Below, piece by piece: positions 1 to 6,441 of a stretch of 6,605 bases of DNA. The stretch's first letter is position 1. Each line of letters opens with the position of its first letter. Source of the DNA: an uncultured cyanobacterium (GTDB lineage: Bacteria; Cyanobacteriota; Vampirovibrionia; Gastranaerophilales; Gastranaerophilaceae); the NCBI GenBank assembly GCA_947073895.1, contig CAMTNN010000086.1:1-6605 (forward strand), given 5' to 3'. A program made the translations under genes and the position numbers. The notes under the pieces were generated by a model. It did not search any database, had not been told where the DNA came from, and worked only from the letters and a program-made list of their open reading frames with translations.

Positions 1-1
1 A

Positions 2-361
2 CATGAACTTGTTGAAGAAACAGATTTATCATTAATGATTTATAACAAACTTATTGAAACTAATCCTGAATTTTTGAAAGCTTATTATAATAAAGGCGCA
101 ATGTTAATGGGTATGGGCGAATTTTTGGAAGCTTCCAAAACTTTTTTCCAATTAATCAAACGCAACCCTGATTATTATAAGGCTTATTTAGGTATTGCAA
201 TGAGCTTTGATAAATTATCCCGTTTTGGAGATGCTATCAGATACTATAAAAAGTTTTTGGGACTTAAACAATTCTCAGAAGACGCGCTTTTTGCACGTCA
301 AAGAATCTCTGAGCTTAGAGAAATGACTTCGGGTAAAGAAAATAATCTAACCCTCGTTTAG
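2..361 (+). CDS. TPR-repeat protein, C-terminal part (5' end outside window)
   Basis: The reading frame is open from the first complete codon at position 2 to a TAG at 359-361. An ATG at 35 is in frame, but the codons before it (HELVEETDLSL) are also open and helix-like. The gene therefore most likely begins upstream of the window, and the ATG is internal. The visible part contains about two tetratricopeptide repeats. One is YYNKGAMLMGMGEFLEAS followed by FFQLIKRNPDY. The other is YKAYLGIAMSFDKLSRFGDA followed by IRYYKKFLGL. Both show the TPR pattern of small and aromatic residues at the helix contacts and a Pro near the repeat boundary. A short charged tail (MTSGKENNLTLV) closes the protein. 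TPRs are protein-protein interaction scaffolds, and nothing here names a partner or pathway. Its last 15 bp overlap the 3' end of the convergent TPR gene. The TPR fold is confident; the specific function is unknown. Confidence 0.8.
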   Translation, partial: HELVEETDLSLMIYNKLIETNPEFLKAYYNKGAMLMGMGEFLEASKTFFQLIKRNPDYYKAYLGIAMSFDKLSRFGDAIRYYKKFLGLKQFSEDALFARQRISELREMTSGKENNLTLV

Positions 362-910
362 TTTGTTATAGTTATCCAAATAAATTTGTGCCATTTTAGG
401 TTTATTTAAGCTTTTATAAGTGTATGCAAGATTGTAATGAAATTCTGCAACATCGTTTTTTAAAGTTACAGCTTGCTGGAATGCTGAACGGGCTTTTTTA
501 ACTTCGCCTAATTTTAAATAAGCACAGCCTAAATTGTAATAAACATAAGGGTTTTCTTTGTTTAAAGAAATTGCTTTTTTATAGTTTTCAACCGCCATAT
601 TATAGCGTTCATCTGCCAGATAAAGATTAGCAAGATTGTAATAAGATTTATAATACTTTTTATCAGTATTAATGGCTTTTTGGTACATAAAGATTGCATT
701 ATCTTTTTCGCCTTTTTCATCAAGCAGATTGCCTAAAAGAAGCCAGTCTTGAGCAGTTCTTTCGTTTTCATCAATCTGAAGTAATAAATCCATTGTTTTA
801 AGGTGATTATTGTCGCTGTAAAATGCTGTTGCCTGCTTTGAGAGTTCTTCGTTTGCAAAAGAACTGTTAACAGTTAAAAATAAAACCAATAATAAAGCTA
901 TTCTTTTCAT
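347..910 (-). CDS. Small secreted TPR-repeat protein
   Basis: This gene encodes a 187-aa protein with a typical Sec signal peptide: MKR, then a hydrophobic stretch (IALLLVLFLTV), then a polar end with a plausible signal peptidase I site after SFA (about residue 19). There is no lipobox Cys. The mature part is almost entirely TPR units at roughly residues 53-86, 87-120, 121-154 and 155-184, with the recurring core Y-NL-x-Y, a small residue, then A-x-x-x-Y/F. The second and third units (YYNLANLYLADERYNMAVENY and YYNLGCAYLKLGEVKKARSAF) are the clearest. It probably acts as a periplasmic or exported interaction scaffold; the partner is unknown. The ATG at 908-910 is chosen because it begins the signal peptide. 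No Shine-Dalgarno precedes it, and a promoter sits immediately upstream (see 917-945). The gene is divergent from the prenyltransferase gene and convergent with the other TPR gene, overlapping it by 15 bp at the 3' ends. Confidence 0.85.
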   Translation of the reverse strand: MKRIALLLVLFLTVNSSFANEELSKQATAFYSDNNHLKTMDLLLQIDENERTAQDWLLLGNLLDEKGEKDNAIFMYQKAINTDKKYYKSYYNLANLYLADERYNMAVENYKKAISLNKENPYVYYNLGCAYLKLGEVKKARSAFQQAVTLKNDVAEFHYNLAYTYKSLNKPKMAQIYLDNYNKLNEG

Positions 911-916
911 AATTAG

Positions 917-945
917 ATTTTAGTGTAAAAGGGGGGAAATTTCAA
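917..945 (-). promoter_or_regulatory. Predicted promoter of the secreted TPR gene, leaderless geometry
   Basis: Read on the minus strand there is a TTGAAA -35 element (945-940), a 17-nt spacer and a TAAAAT -10 element (922-917). Counting the last -10 base as -7 puts +1 at position 910, the A of the ATG. No Shine-Dalgarno lies between. The spacer contains a run of six C followed by TTTT. The alternative -10 TACACT (927-922) would leave only a 12-nt spacer, so it is less likely. Both hexamers are seen in the sequence; the start site is inferred. Confidence 0.55.
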
Positions 946-962
946 ATTATTGGGCTGAATAT

Positions 963-988
963 CCTACTAGCTTTATTTACCCCTTTTT
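963..988 (+). repeat. 26-bp direct repeat, copy 1
   Basis: This is the first of two identical 26-bp copies in the divergent intergenic region. It begins CCTACTAGCTTTA and ends TTTACCCCTTTTT. Identity to the copy at 1016-1041 is exact across 26 bases and is lost on both sides, so it is not part of a longer tandem duplication. It lies upstream of the promoter core of the prenyltransferase gene and could be a distal regulator-binding site. Its role is unknown. Confidence 0.85.
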
Positions 989-1015
989 CAACATGCGGAC
1001 CAGATGGACGTTTAG

Positions 1016-1041
1016 CCTACTAGCTTTATTTACCCCTTTTT
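1016..1041 (+). repeat. 26-bp direct repeat, copy 2
   Basis: This copy is identical to 963-988 and offset by 53 bp, close to five helical turns, so both copies would face the same side of the DNA. Its 3' end is two bases before the -10-like element of the prenyltransferase gene, so it would occupy the -35/spacer region of that promoter. A 27-bp segment (989-1015) separates the copies and is visibly richer in G and C than its surroundings. Confidence 0.85.
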
Positions 1042-1065
1042 GCTAGGATTATTGAATAAGGAGAG
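1042..1065 (+). promoter_or_regulatory. Predicted extended -10 and ribosome binding site of the prenyltransferase gene
   Basis: The hexamer TAGGAT (1044-1049) is preceded by T-G at 1041-1042, giving the extended -10 form TGcTAGGAT. No good -35 is visible at 17-nt spacing, where TAGCTT lies inside the direct repeat. That fits an extended -10 or activator-dependent promoter. The predicted +1 is near 1056, giving a leader of about 16 nt that contains the strong Shine-Dalgarno AAGGAGAG (1058-1065). There are 8 nt between AAGGAG and the ATG at 1072. Confidence 0.45.
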
Positions 1066-1071
1066 TTTCAA

Positions 1072-2058
1072 ATGCTTCAAAAAACAATACAAGTAATGGA
1101 ATGTTCAAGAATTTTTTCTTTGCCGATGTCAATTTTATCGTGGTTAGCAATTTTTACTTATGCAATTATTGATTCGGGTAACTGCTGGTATGGGATTCTT
1201 GCATTAATCGGCATTTGTCTTGTGCATTTAGGAACTAATCTTGTGGATGATTATTTTGATTACAAATTTTTAATCAAACAGGTTGATTTTGATAAAGCAG
1301 AATATTTAAAAAATTCTCAGAAAACAAAATGTCGTTATCTTATTAACGGGGTTATGAAAGAGTCTGATATTTTGTTAATTTCGGGGGGATACTTTTTAGC
1401 TGCATTATTAATCGGGATATTTTTATATTTAAAATGCGGAAATGGAATCTTGTATTTTATGGCGGGCGGAGCAGCAATTGCTTTAATTTATCCATTTATT
1501 TCGAGAATTTGCTTGTCTGAATTAGCAGTAGGGCTTGCTTACGGGCCTTTGCTTTTTGGCGGGGTTTATTATGTTATGACAGGCACGTATTCAAAAAGCG
1601 TTTTTCTTCTTTCGATTCCTACTATGATAATGACAATAGTTTTACTATATATTCATACGGTTATGGATTATGAATATGACTGTAATGAGGGTAAAAAAAC
1701 TGTTGCTAATCTTTTTGACTCTCCTTTGGATTCTTTGATTGTTCTCAAAATATTTTTGATTCTTGCTTATATTGCGCCAATTGTGCTTTGTATTTTTAAT
1801 ATTGTTGATTGGCAGATTTTTCTTGTATATTTAACAATTCCTCTTGCTGTAGATTTGTATTCTTCAATGAGTGAATTTGCTTGCAATCCTGATAATGTTC
1901 CGCCAAGAAAATGGTATCATGTTCCGATGGAGAATTTTGATAAACTTGTTGAACGAGGTGAAGCAGGTTTTATGATGCGTATGTATCAATCAAGAAATTT
2001 AATGATTTATTTCACATTATTTTTTGTAATTGGAATAATTTTCTCCCTTGCATTATAA
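1072..2058 (+). CDS. UbiA-superfamily membrane prenyltransferase, MenA-like
   Basis: This is a 328-aa integral membrane protein with about nine hydrophobic segments (roughly residues 17-35, 38-56, 103-120, 124-142, 152-170, 176-195, 222-242, 246-262 and 311-328). Both Asp-rich motifs of the UbiA superfamily are present: N56-x2-D59-D60-x2-D63 after the second helix, and D199-x3-D203 followed by GKKT (207-210) after the sixth. In this family they bind the Mg-pyrophosphate of a polyprenyl diphosphate. The segment LSELAVGLAYGPLLFGG with YYVMTG (148-170) matches the MenA-type loop, so 1,4-dihydroxy-2-naphthoate prenylation in menaquinone synthesis is the nearest known role. Other aromatic acceptors cannot be excluded. 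An extra hydrophilic loop (about 268-307) precedes the last helix. The ATG at 1072 has a well-placed AAGGAG. No quinone-pathway neighbour is present. The 3' end contains the predicted uvrA promoter, and uvrA starts 7 bp after the stop. The family is firm; the substrate is not. Confidence 0.8.
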   Translation: MLQKTIQVMECSRIFSLPMSILSWLAIFTYAIIDSGNCWYGILALIGICLVHLGTNLVDDYFDYKFLIKQVDFDKAEYLKNSQKTKCRYLINGVMKESDILLISGGYFLAALLIGIFLYLKCGNGILYFMAGGAAIALIYPFISRICLSELAVGLAYGPLLFGGVYYVMTGTYSKSVFLLSIPTMIMTIVLLYIHTVMDYEYDCNEGKKTVANLFDSPLDSLIVLKIFLILAYIAPIVLCIFNIVDWQIFLVYLTIPLAVDLYSSMSEFACNPDNVPPRKWYHVPMENFDKLVERGEAGFMMRMYQSRNLMIYFTLFFVIGIIFSLAL

Positions 2059-2059
2059 T
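2030..2059 (+). promoter_or_regulatory. Predicted uvrA promoter, leaderless geometry
   Basis: A perfect TATAAT (2054-2059) overlaps the TAA stop of the upstream prenyltransferase gene. A TTGGAA (2030-2035) lies 18 nt upstream as a fair -35. If the last -10 base is -7, +1 is position 2066, exactly the A of the uvrA ATG. No Shine-Dalgarno is visible before that ATG. The hexamers are seen; the leaderless start is inferred. Confidence 0.55.
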
Positions 2060-2065
2060 CAGATT

Positions 2066-4891
2066 ATGACAGAGAAAATTACAATTAAGGGAGCGAGGGA
2101 ACATAACCTCAAAAATGTATCTTTGGAAATACCTAAAAACCAGCTTGTAGTTTTTACAGGGGTTTCAGGTTCCGGAAAAAGTTCCTTAGCATTTGATACA
2201 ATATTTGCAGAAGGTCAGAGACGTTATATAGAGAGCCTTTCTACCTACGCGCGCCAGTTTTTGGGACAAATGGATAAACCGGATGTAGATTATATTGACG
2301 GGCTTACACCTGCAATTTCTATCGACCAGAAATCGACCAGTAATAACCCGCGCTCAACTGTCGGCACTGTTACTGAGATTTATGATTATTTAAGACTTTT
2401 GTATGCAAGAGTAGGTACTCCTTATTGCCCTAAATGCGGACAACCTATTAAACCTCAGACAATCGATGAGATAGTCGGCAGTATTTTAAATTTACCGGAA
2501 GGAACAAAAATTCAGATTCTTGCTCCGCTTGTTAAGGGTAAAAAAGGTGAGTTTCAGTCTCTTTTTGAAGAACTTAAGCAGGAAGGTTTTGTACGAGTAA
2601 AAGTTGATGGAGAGATTTATAACCTTGATGAAGATGAGGTTAAGCTTGCTAAGACAAAAGCTCATACAATCTCTGTTGTTGTTGACCGTGTTGTGGTTAA
2701 GCCTGAGGCTAAATCAAGGATTGCCGATAGTGTTCAGATTGCGCTTCAAAAAGCAGATGGGATTACTCTGATTGATGTAATTGGTGGCGAGGAATTAATT
2801 TATAGTGAAAAACTTGCTTGTCCTGATTGTAACCTCAGTTTTGAAGAACTTTCTCCGCGTATTTTTTCTTTTAATGCGCCTTACGGTGCTTGTGATAAGT
2901 GCGGTGGTATTGGTGTAGATTTTAAAATCGACCCTGATTTAGTTGTCCCTGATAGGGGTAAATCGATAAAAGATGGGGCAATTTACCCCTGGAGTAAGTC
3001 TTCTACAGGGTACTATGATGATGTTATTAATGCGGTTAGTGCTGAATATAAAATTGATTTGAACATTCCATTTCAGGATTTGCCGGAAGAACATCAAAAG
3101 ATTATTTTATACGGTTCAGACGAGCGGATTCAAATGCGTATTCGTGAATTTGGAAGTAAGCGTTATCGTACGACTTTGCAAAAATTTATCGGTGTTATTC
3201 CATTTTTGATGAAACATTATAATGTTGATAGCGAATACTGGAAAGCCGAAATTGAAAAATATATGGTTACTACTCCGTGTGAAAAATGCGGTGGTGCAAG
3301 GCTTAAACCGTTTCCGCTTGCTGTTAGAATAAATGGCAAAAATATTCATGAATTTTGTTTAATGTCGATTGATAAGGCTTATGAGTTTGTATCTGAACTT
3401 TATTTAACTCTAACAGATTTTCAACTCAAAATCGGGAAACAAATTCTTGATGAAATTCGTGCAAGACTTAAATTTTTGCTTGACGTAGGTTTGTCATACT
3501 TAAATCTTGCAAGAACTGCAGGAACACTTTCAGGTGGCGAAGCACAGCGTATTAGATTGGCAACCCAAATAGGAAGCGGACTTTCAGGTGTTCTTTATGT
3601 GTTGGACGAGCCTTCAATCGGTTTGCACCAGAGAGATAATGATAGATTGATTAAAACACTTCTGAAACTTCGCAATATGGGAAACTCACTTATTGTTGTT
3701 GAGCACGATGAGGATACAATCAGGAATGCGGATTATGTAGTAGATATCGGGCCAAAAGCGGGTGTAAACGGCGGTAATGTTATTGCTCAAGGCGGAGTTG
3801 AAGATATTATGGCTGCCCCCGAGTCTATTACAGGTAAATATTTAAGCGGTGAGTATAATATTCCTGTTCCGAAAACTGTTCGTGAAGGTAACGGTAATTT
3901 CTTACAGATAAGAAATGCTCATTTAAACAACCTTAAAAACGTGGATTTAGATATTCCGCTTGGGAAAATTGTTGTACTAACAGGTGTTTCAGGTTCGGGT
4001 AAGTCAACGCTTATGCAGGATTTGGTTTATGAATACGCTATTCATAAGCTGCGCAAAAATAAACCTAAACCTCAAGGCGTGGACGAGATTTTAGGGTTTG
4101 AAAACCTTGATAAAATTATTGATATTGACCAGTCGCCGATTGGCAGAACTCCGCGTTCTAACCCTGCAACTTATACGGATGTGTTTACGCCGATTCGTGA
4201 ACTTTATGCAAAAACAAATGAAGCAAAAATGCGTGGTTATAAACCGGGTAGATTCAGTTTTAACGTAAAAGGCGGACGTTGTGAAGCTTGCTCGGGTGAT
4301 GGTGTTTTAAAAATTGAGATGAACTTCTTGTCAGATGTTTATGTAAAATGTGATGTCTGCAAAGGTCAGCGCTACAATAATGAAACTTTGGAAGTTAAAT
4401 ACAAGGGAAAATCAATTGCGGATGTTTTGGAAATGAGTGTCAAAGAAGCTTATGAATTCTTTGAAAACATTCCTCAAATTGCAAATAAATTAAAAACTCT
4501 TGTTGATGTCGGGTTAGACTATATTAAACTGGGTCAAAGTGCTACAACACTTTCAGGCGGTGAAGCTCAGAGAATTAAGCTTGCATCTGAACTTAATAAG
4601 CGTGCAACAGGAAAAACCTTGTACTTACTTGATGAGCCGTCTGTGGGGCTTCACTGGCATGATTTGGATAAATTGATTAAGATTATTCAACAGCTTGCTG
4701 ATAACGGAAATACGATTTTAATAATCGAGCACAATCTTGATTTGATTAAGATTGCGGACTATATAATTGACCTTGGCCCTGAAGGAGGCGATTTTGGCGG
4801 AGAAGTTATTGCCTGTGGAACACCGGAGGAAGTTGCGCAAAATCCTCATTCTTATACAGGTCAGTATTTGAAGCCGTATCTTGATTTATAA
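2066..4891 (+). CDS. uvrA: Excinuclease ABC subunit A (UvrA)
   Basis: UvrA is the dimeric DNA-damage sensor ATPase of nucleotide excision repair; it loads UvrB at lesions. At 941 aa this copy has the usual family length. It carries two ABC-type ATPase halves. The first has Walker A GVSGSGKS (32-39), signature LSGGEAQR (488-495), Walker B ending LDE (513-515) and a switch His in EH (546-547). The second has Walker [10 protein letters not shown] (640-648), signature (829-836), Walker B DE (856-857) and EH (888-889). All three zinc modules have their Cys pairs: 121/124 with 252/255, 276/279 with 405/408, and 739/742 with 762/765. The ATG at 2066 gives the family N-terminus [18 protein letters not shown]; an in-frame TTG at 2048 overlaps the previous gene and adds only non-conserved residues. 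No Shine-Dalgarno is present, and a TATAAT lies 6 nt before the ATG. The second Walker B is followed by PSVGLHWHD, where PTTGLH is usual. The gene appears intact and functional. Confidence 0.97.
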   Translation: MTEKITIKGAREHNLKNVSLEIPKNQLVVFTGVSGSGKSSLAFDTIFAEGQRRYIESLSTYARQFLGQMDKPDVDYIDGLTPAISIDQKSTSNNPRSTVGTVTEIYDYLRLLYARVGTPYCPKCGQPIKPQTIDEIVGSILNLPEGTKIQILAPLVKGKKGEFQSLFEELKQEGFVRVKVDGEIYNLDEDEVKLAKTKAHTISVVVDRVVVKPEAKSRIADSVQIALQKADGITLIDVIGGEELIYSEKLACPDCNLSFEELSPRIFSFNAPYGACDKCGGIGVDFKIDPDLVVPDRGKSIKDGAIYPWSKSSTGYYDDVINAVSAEYKIDLNIPFQDLPEEHQKIILYGSDERIQMRIREFGSKRYRTTLQKFIGVIPFLMKHYNVDSEYWKAEIEKYMVTTPCEKCGGARLKPFPLAVRINGKNIHEFCLMSIDKAYEFVSELYLTLTDFQLKIGKQILDEIRARLKFLLDVGLSYLNLARTAGTLSGGEAQRIRLATQIGSGLSGVLYVLDEPSIGLHQRDNDRLIKTLLKLRNMGNSLIVVEHDEDTIRNADYVVDIGPKAGVNGGNVIAQGGVEDIMAAPESITGKYLSGEYNIPVPKTVREGNGNFLQIRNAHLNNLKNVDLDIPLGKIVVLTGVSGSGKSTLMQDLVYEYAIHKLRKNKPKPQGVDEILGFENLDKIIDIDQSPIGRTPRSNPATYTDVFTPIRELYAKTNEAKMRGYKPGRFSFNVKGGRCEACSGDGVLKIEMNFLSDVYVKCDVCKGQRYNNETLEVKYKGKSIADVLEMSVKEAYEFFENIPQIANKLKTLVDVGLDYIKLGQSATTLSGGEAQRIKLASELNKRATGKTLYLLDEPSVGLHWHDLDKLIKIIQQLADNGNTILIIEHNLDLIKIADYIIDLGPEGGDFGGEVIACGTPEEVAQNPHSYTGQYLKPYLDL

Positions 4892-4923
4892 AATGTTTTT
4901 ATGTTATGCTCCATAAAAAGGAG
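4881..4923 (+). promoter_or_regulatory. Possible promoter and ribosome binding site of the 199-aa hypothetical gene
   Basis: TTGATT (4881-4886), an 18-nt spacer and TATGCT (4905-4910), preceded by TG in the extended -10 position (4902-4903), form a moderate promoter that begins inside the last codons of uvrA. The predicted +1 is near 4917. A strong Shine-Dalgarno AAAAAGGAG (4915-4923) ends 9 nt before the ATG at 4933 and decides that start over the in-frame ATG at 4906. Readthrough from uvrA is equally possible, as I see no terminator between the genes. Confidence 0.4.
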
Positions 4924-4932
4924 TATCGTCAT

Positions 4933-5532
4933 ATGAAAGTACAATCTATCAACAATAATGCACCTTCTTTTAGTGCGTTAAATATTACAGCAGAAGCAAA
5001 AGCTCTAATTGAAAAAGAAAAAGGCGGGAAAAAGAAAATCGCTCAATATACAAAAGAACTGGCAAATTCCAGATGGGATTTGAATATTAAAAAATGTTCT
5101 TATAGTAATGATATTATGCCTTATTTTGGCAATAATCGTTATTGCTGTGTTATTCCTAGTCGTGTTCAGGACAAATATGTGATGGTTTATTCAGGTGAAG
5201 TAGGCGGCGATAATGAGGATGATATTGTAGATTGTTTAAAATTTGCAAGTGCTGAAAGAGCTAAAGAAGTTTATGAAACATTACAAACGCACTTTTTATC
5301 AGATAGTCCTAACACTCCATTGCAGCATCTTGATTGGGACGTATATGCAATGAAAGCGTTTACGGAGGCAGAACTTGTTCCTCAAACCCAAAGTCCTTGG
5401 GCACATTTCTTAAGACGAAAAGATGAACCTAAACATGTTGAACGCTTTGAAAAACTTGCAGAAGACAAACCCCAAAAGTCATCTTTCTTAAAAAAGTTAG
5501 GCGCTGCTTGGAATGTTCTTCTCGAAAAATAA
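4933..5532 (+). CDS. Hypothetical protein with Asn-rich PSFSAL N-terminus, between uvrA and uvrC
   Basis: I do not recognise this 199-aa protein. It starts at the ATG at 4933, which follows AAGGAG by 9 nt; an in-frame ATG at 4906 would place the ribosome binding site inside the coding region. The N-terminus (MKVQSINNNAPSFSAL) is short, polar and not a signal peptide. From memory, similar Asn-rich starts ending in an FxA/FxAL-like motif recur in small proteins of gut Melainabacteria. Residues 17-45 look like a charged helix rich in Lys and Glu. Residues 55-120 look like a compact alpha/beta region (CCVIP, KYVMVYSGEVGG, then a helix DDIVDCLKFASAERAKEVYETL). Residues 155-199 are charged and end in an amphipathic helix (SSFLKKLGAAWNVLLEK). 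There are no membrane segments and no recognisable catalytic motif. It lies 41 bp after uvrA and 18 bp before uvrC on the same strand, so a link to DNA repair is conceivable but unproven. Confidence 0.75.
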   Translation: MKVQSINNNAPSFSALNITAEAKALIEKEKGGKKKIAQYTKELANSRWDLNIKKCSYSNDIMPYFGNNRYCCVIPSRVQDKYVMVYSGEVGGDNEDDIVDCLKFASAERAKEVYETLQTHFLSDSPNTPLQHLDWDVYAMKAFTEAELVPQTQSPWAHFLRRKDEPKHVERFEKLAEDKPQKSSFLKKLGAAWNVLLEK

Positions 5533-5537
5533 TGTTG

Positions 5538-5543
5538 TATAAT
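5538..5543 (+). promoter_or_regulatory. Predicted uvrC -10 element, leaderless geometry
   Basis: A perfect TATAAT lies in the 18-bp gap between the hypothetical gene and uvrC and ends 7 nt before the ATG at 5551. The predicted +1 is 5550, so the mRNA would have no leader or a single-base one. No Shine-Dalgarno is visible. No convincing -35 is seen at 16-18 nt spacing (GTTCTT at 5515-5520 is poor). Confidence 0.45.
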
Positions 5544-5550
5544 ATTATTG

Positions 5551-6441
5551 ATGAATGAGATTTTGCGTGAAACAATAAAACTTGTTCCCGAGCAGCCGGG
5601 ATGTTACCTTTATTACAATAATGAGGGTGAGATAATTTATGTCGGGAAAGCCAAAAACCTTAAACGCAGAGTCTACAGCTATTTTCATAAACAGCACGAT
5701 AGCGTAAAGACTACTGTTCTGGTTTCTCAAATAGAGAAGTTGGAATATATTATTACAGACTCCGAAGTCGAAGCGTTAATTCTTGAATCTCATTTAATTA
5801 AAAAACACAAACCGCGTTATAATATTCTTTTAAAAGACGATAAAAAATATCCGTATTTCTTGATAACAGATGAAGATTTTCCGCGGATTCAGATTGTGCG
5901 TAAAAAGAATCTAAACCCTGATAAAGGCAGATTCTATGGTCCTTATACCGATGTGGGCGCAATGTATGCAACGCTTGATTTTTTAAAGAAACTTTTTCCG
6001 CTCAAGCAATGTAAGACTCCAAAGTTTTCTAACAGACCCTGTCTTTATTATCATATAGGGAAATGTCTTGCGCCTTGTCAGGGCAAGGTTACACCAGAGG
6101 AGTATCAAAAACTTATACATCAGGTTGAATTATTTTTGAGCGGGAAACAATCCGAGCTTCTTAAACAAATTCAGGCGCAAATGCAGAAGTATGCAGAAGA
6201 AGAGCAGTTTGAAAAAGCTGCCAAAATGCGCGATAGTTATCTTGATTTACAGAAAACTCTTGAACGTCAAAAAGTTGTTTACGAAAACACTAAACTTAAC
6301 GAAGATATTATTGCCGTTATTTATGAAGACGGAATTCTTGCAATTGTTATTATGATGATTCGTGAAGGACGTTTGATTGATAAAAAAGATTTTACTGCTT
6401 TGTTCTCAAAGAGGGTTTGCAATGATTTTTTCCTATTTTAA
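5551..6441 (+). CDS. uvrC: Excinuclease ABC subunit C (UvrC), C-terminally truncated
   Basis: UvrC makes both incisions around a lesion held by UvrB. This 296-aa product matches only the first half of the family, which is usually near 600 aa. Present in order are: a GIY-YIG nuclease domain (3' incision) with GCYLYY at 17-22, YVGKAKNLKRRV at 30-41 and the conserved Glu in ILESHLIK (E79); LKDDKKYPY (94-102); RFYGPYTD (127-134); four Cys at 154, 164, 172 and 176, spaced like the UvrC iron-sulfur ligands; and a UVR-type UvrB-binding helix pair (about 206-241). The RNase H-like domain begins (EDIIAVIYEDG, then REGRLIDKKDF to 281). After about nt 6393 the protein diverges into FTALFSKRVCNDFFLF and stops. 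The catalytic Asp residues for the 5' cut and the helix-hairpin-helix region are absent. Neither other forward frame after 6390 restores UvrC sequence. A natural short Cho-like nuclease is an alternative, but the break falls inside a domain. The ATG at 5551 is preferred over the adjoining in-frame TTG at 5548. Confidence 0.9.
   Translation: MNEILRETIKLVPEQPGCYLYYNNEGEIIYVGKAKNLKRRVYSYFHKQHDSVKTTVLVSQIEKLEYIITDSEVEALILESHLIKKHKPRYNILLKDDKKYPYFLITDEDFPRIQIVRKKNLNPDKGRFYGPYTDVGAMYATLDFLKKLFPLKQCKTPKFSNRPCLYYHIGKCLAPCQGKVTPEEYQKLIHQVELFLSGKQSELLKQIQAQMQKYAEEEQFEKAAKMRDSYLDLQKTLERQKVVYENTKLNEDIIAVIYEDGILAIVIMMIREGRLIDKKDFTALFSKRVCNDFFLF

Noticed and set aside
378..407. AAATAAA/TTTATTT hairpin as a terminator between the convergent TPR genes
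   Set aside because: The stem is 7 bp of pure A-T with a 16-nt loop inside coding sequence of the minus-strand gene and no adjacent T-run that fits; it is likely chance in AT-rich DNA.
963..1041. CRISPR-like repeat-spacer-repeat (26-27-26 bp)
   Set aside because: There are only two repeats and one spacer, no cas genes, no further units on either side, and the location between divergent promoters fits a regulatory repeat better.
2048..2065. TTG start for uvrA, 6 codons upstream of the ATG
   Set aside because: It overlaps the prenyltransferase end and adds HYNQI before the conserved [14 protein letters not shown] start; the ATG at 2066 also fits the TATAAT spacing.
2981..2990. ATTTACCCCT inside uvrA as another copy of the intergenic repeat
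   Set aside because: Only about 10 bases match, it encodes conserved UvrA residues (AIYPW), and it lies in no promoter context.
3116..3349. Minus-strand 77-aa open frame inside uvrA
   Set aside because: It lies wholly inside a strongly conserved uvrA region on the opposite strand, with no family resemblance.
4906..4932. ATG at 4906 as the start of the hypothetical gene
   Set aside because: The strong AAGGAG at 4918-4923 would then be inside the gene; it is ideally placed for the ATG at 4933, which also begins the MKVQSINNN-type N-terminus.
5545..5730. Minus-strand 61-aa open frame over the start of uvrC
   Set aside because: It is antisense to the conserved GIY-YIG domain of UvrC and has no independent support.
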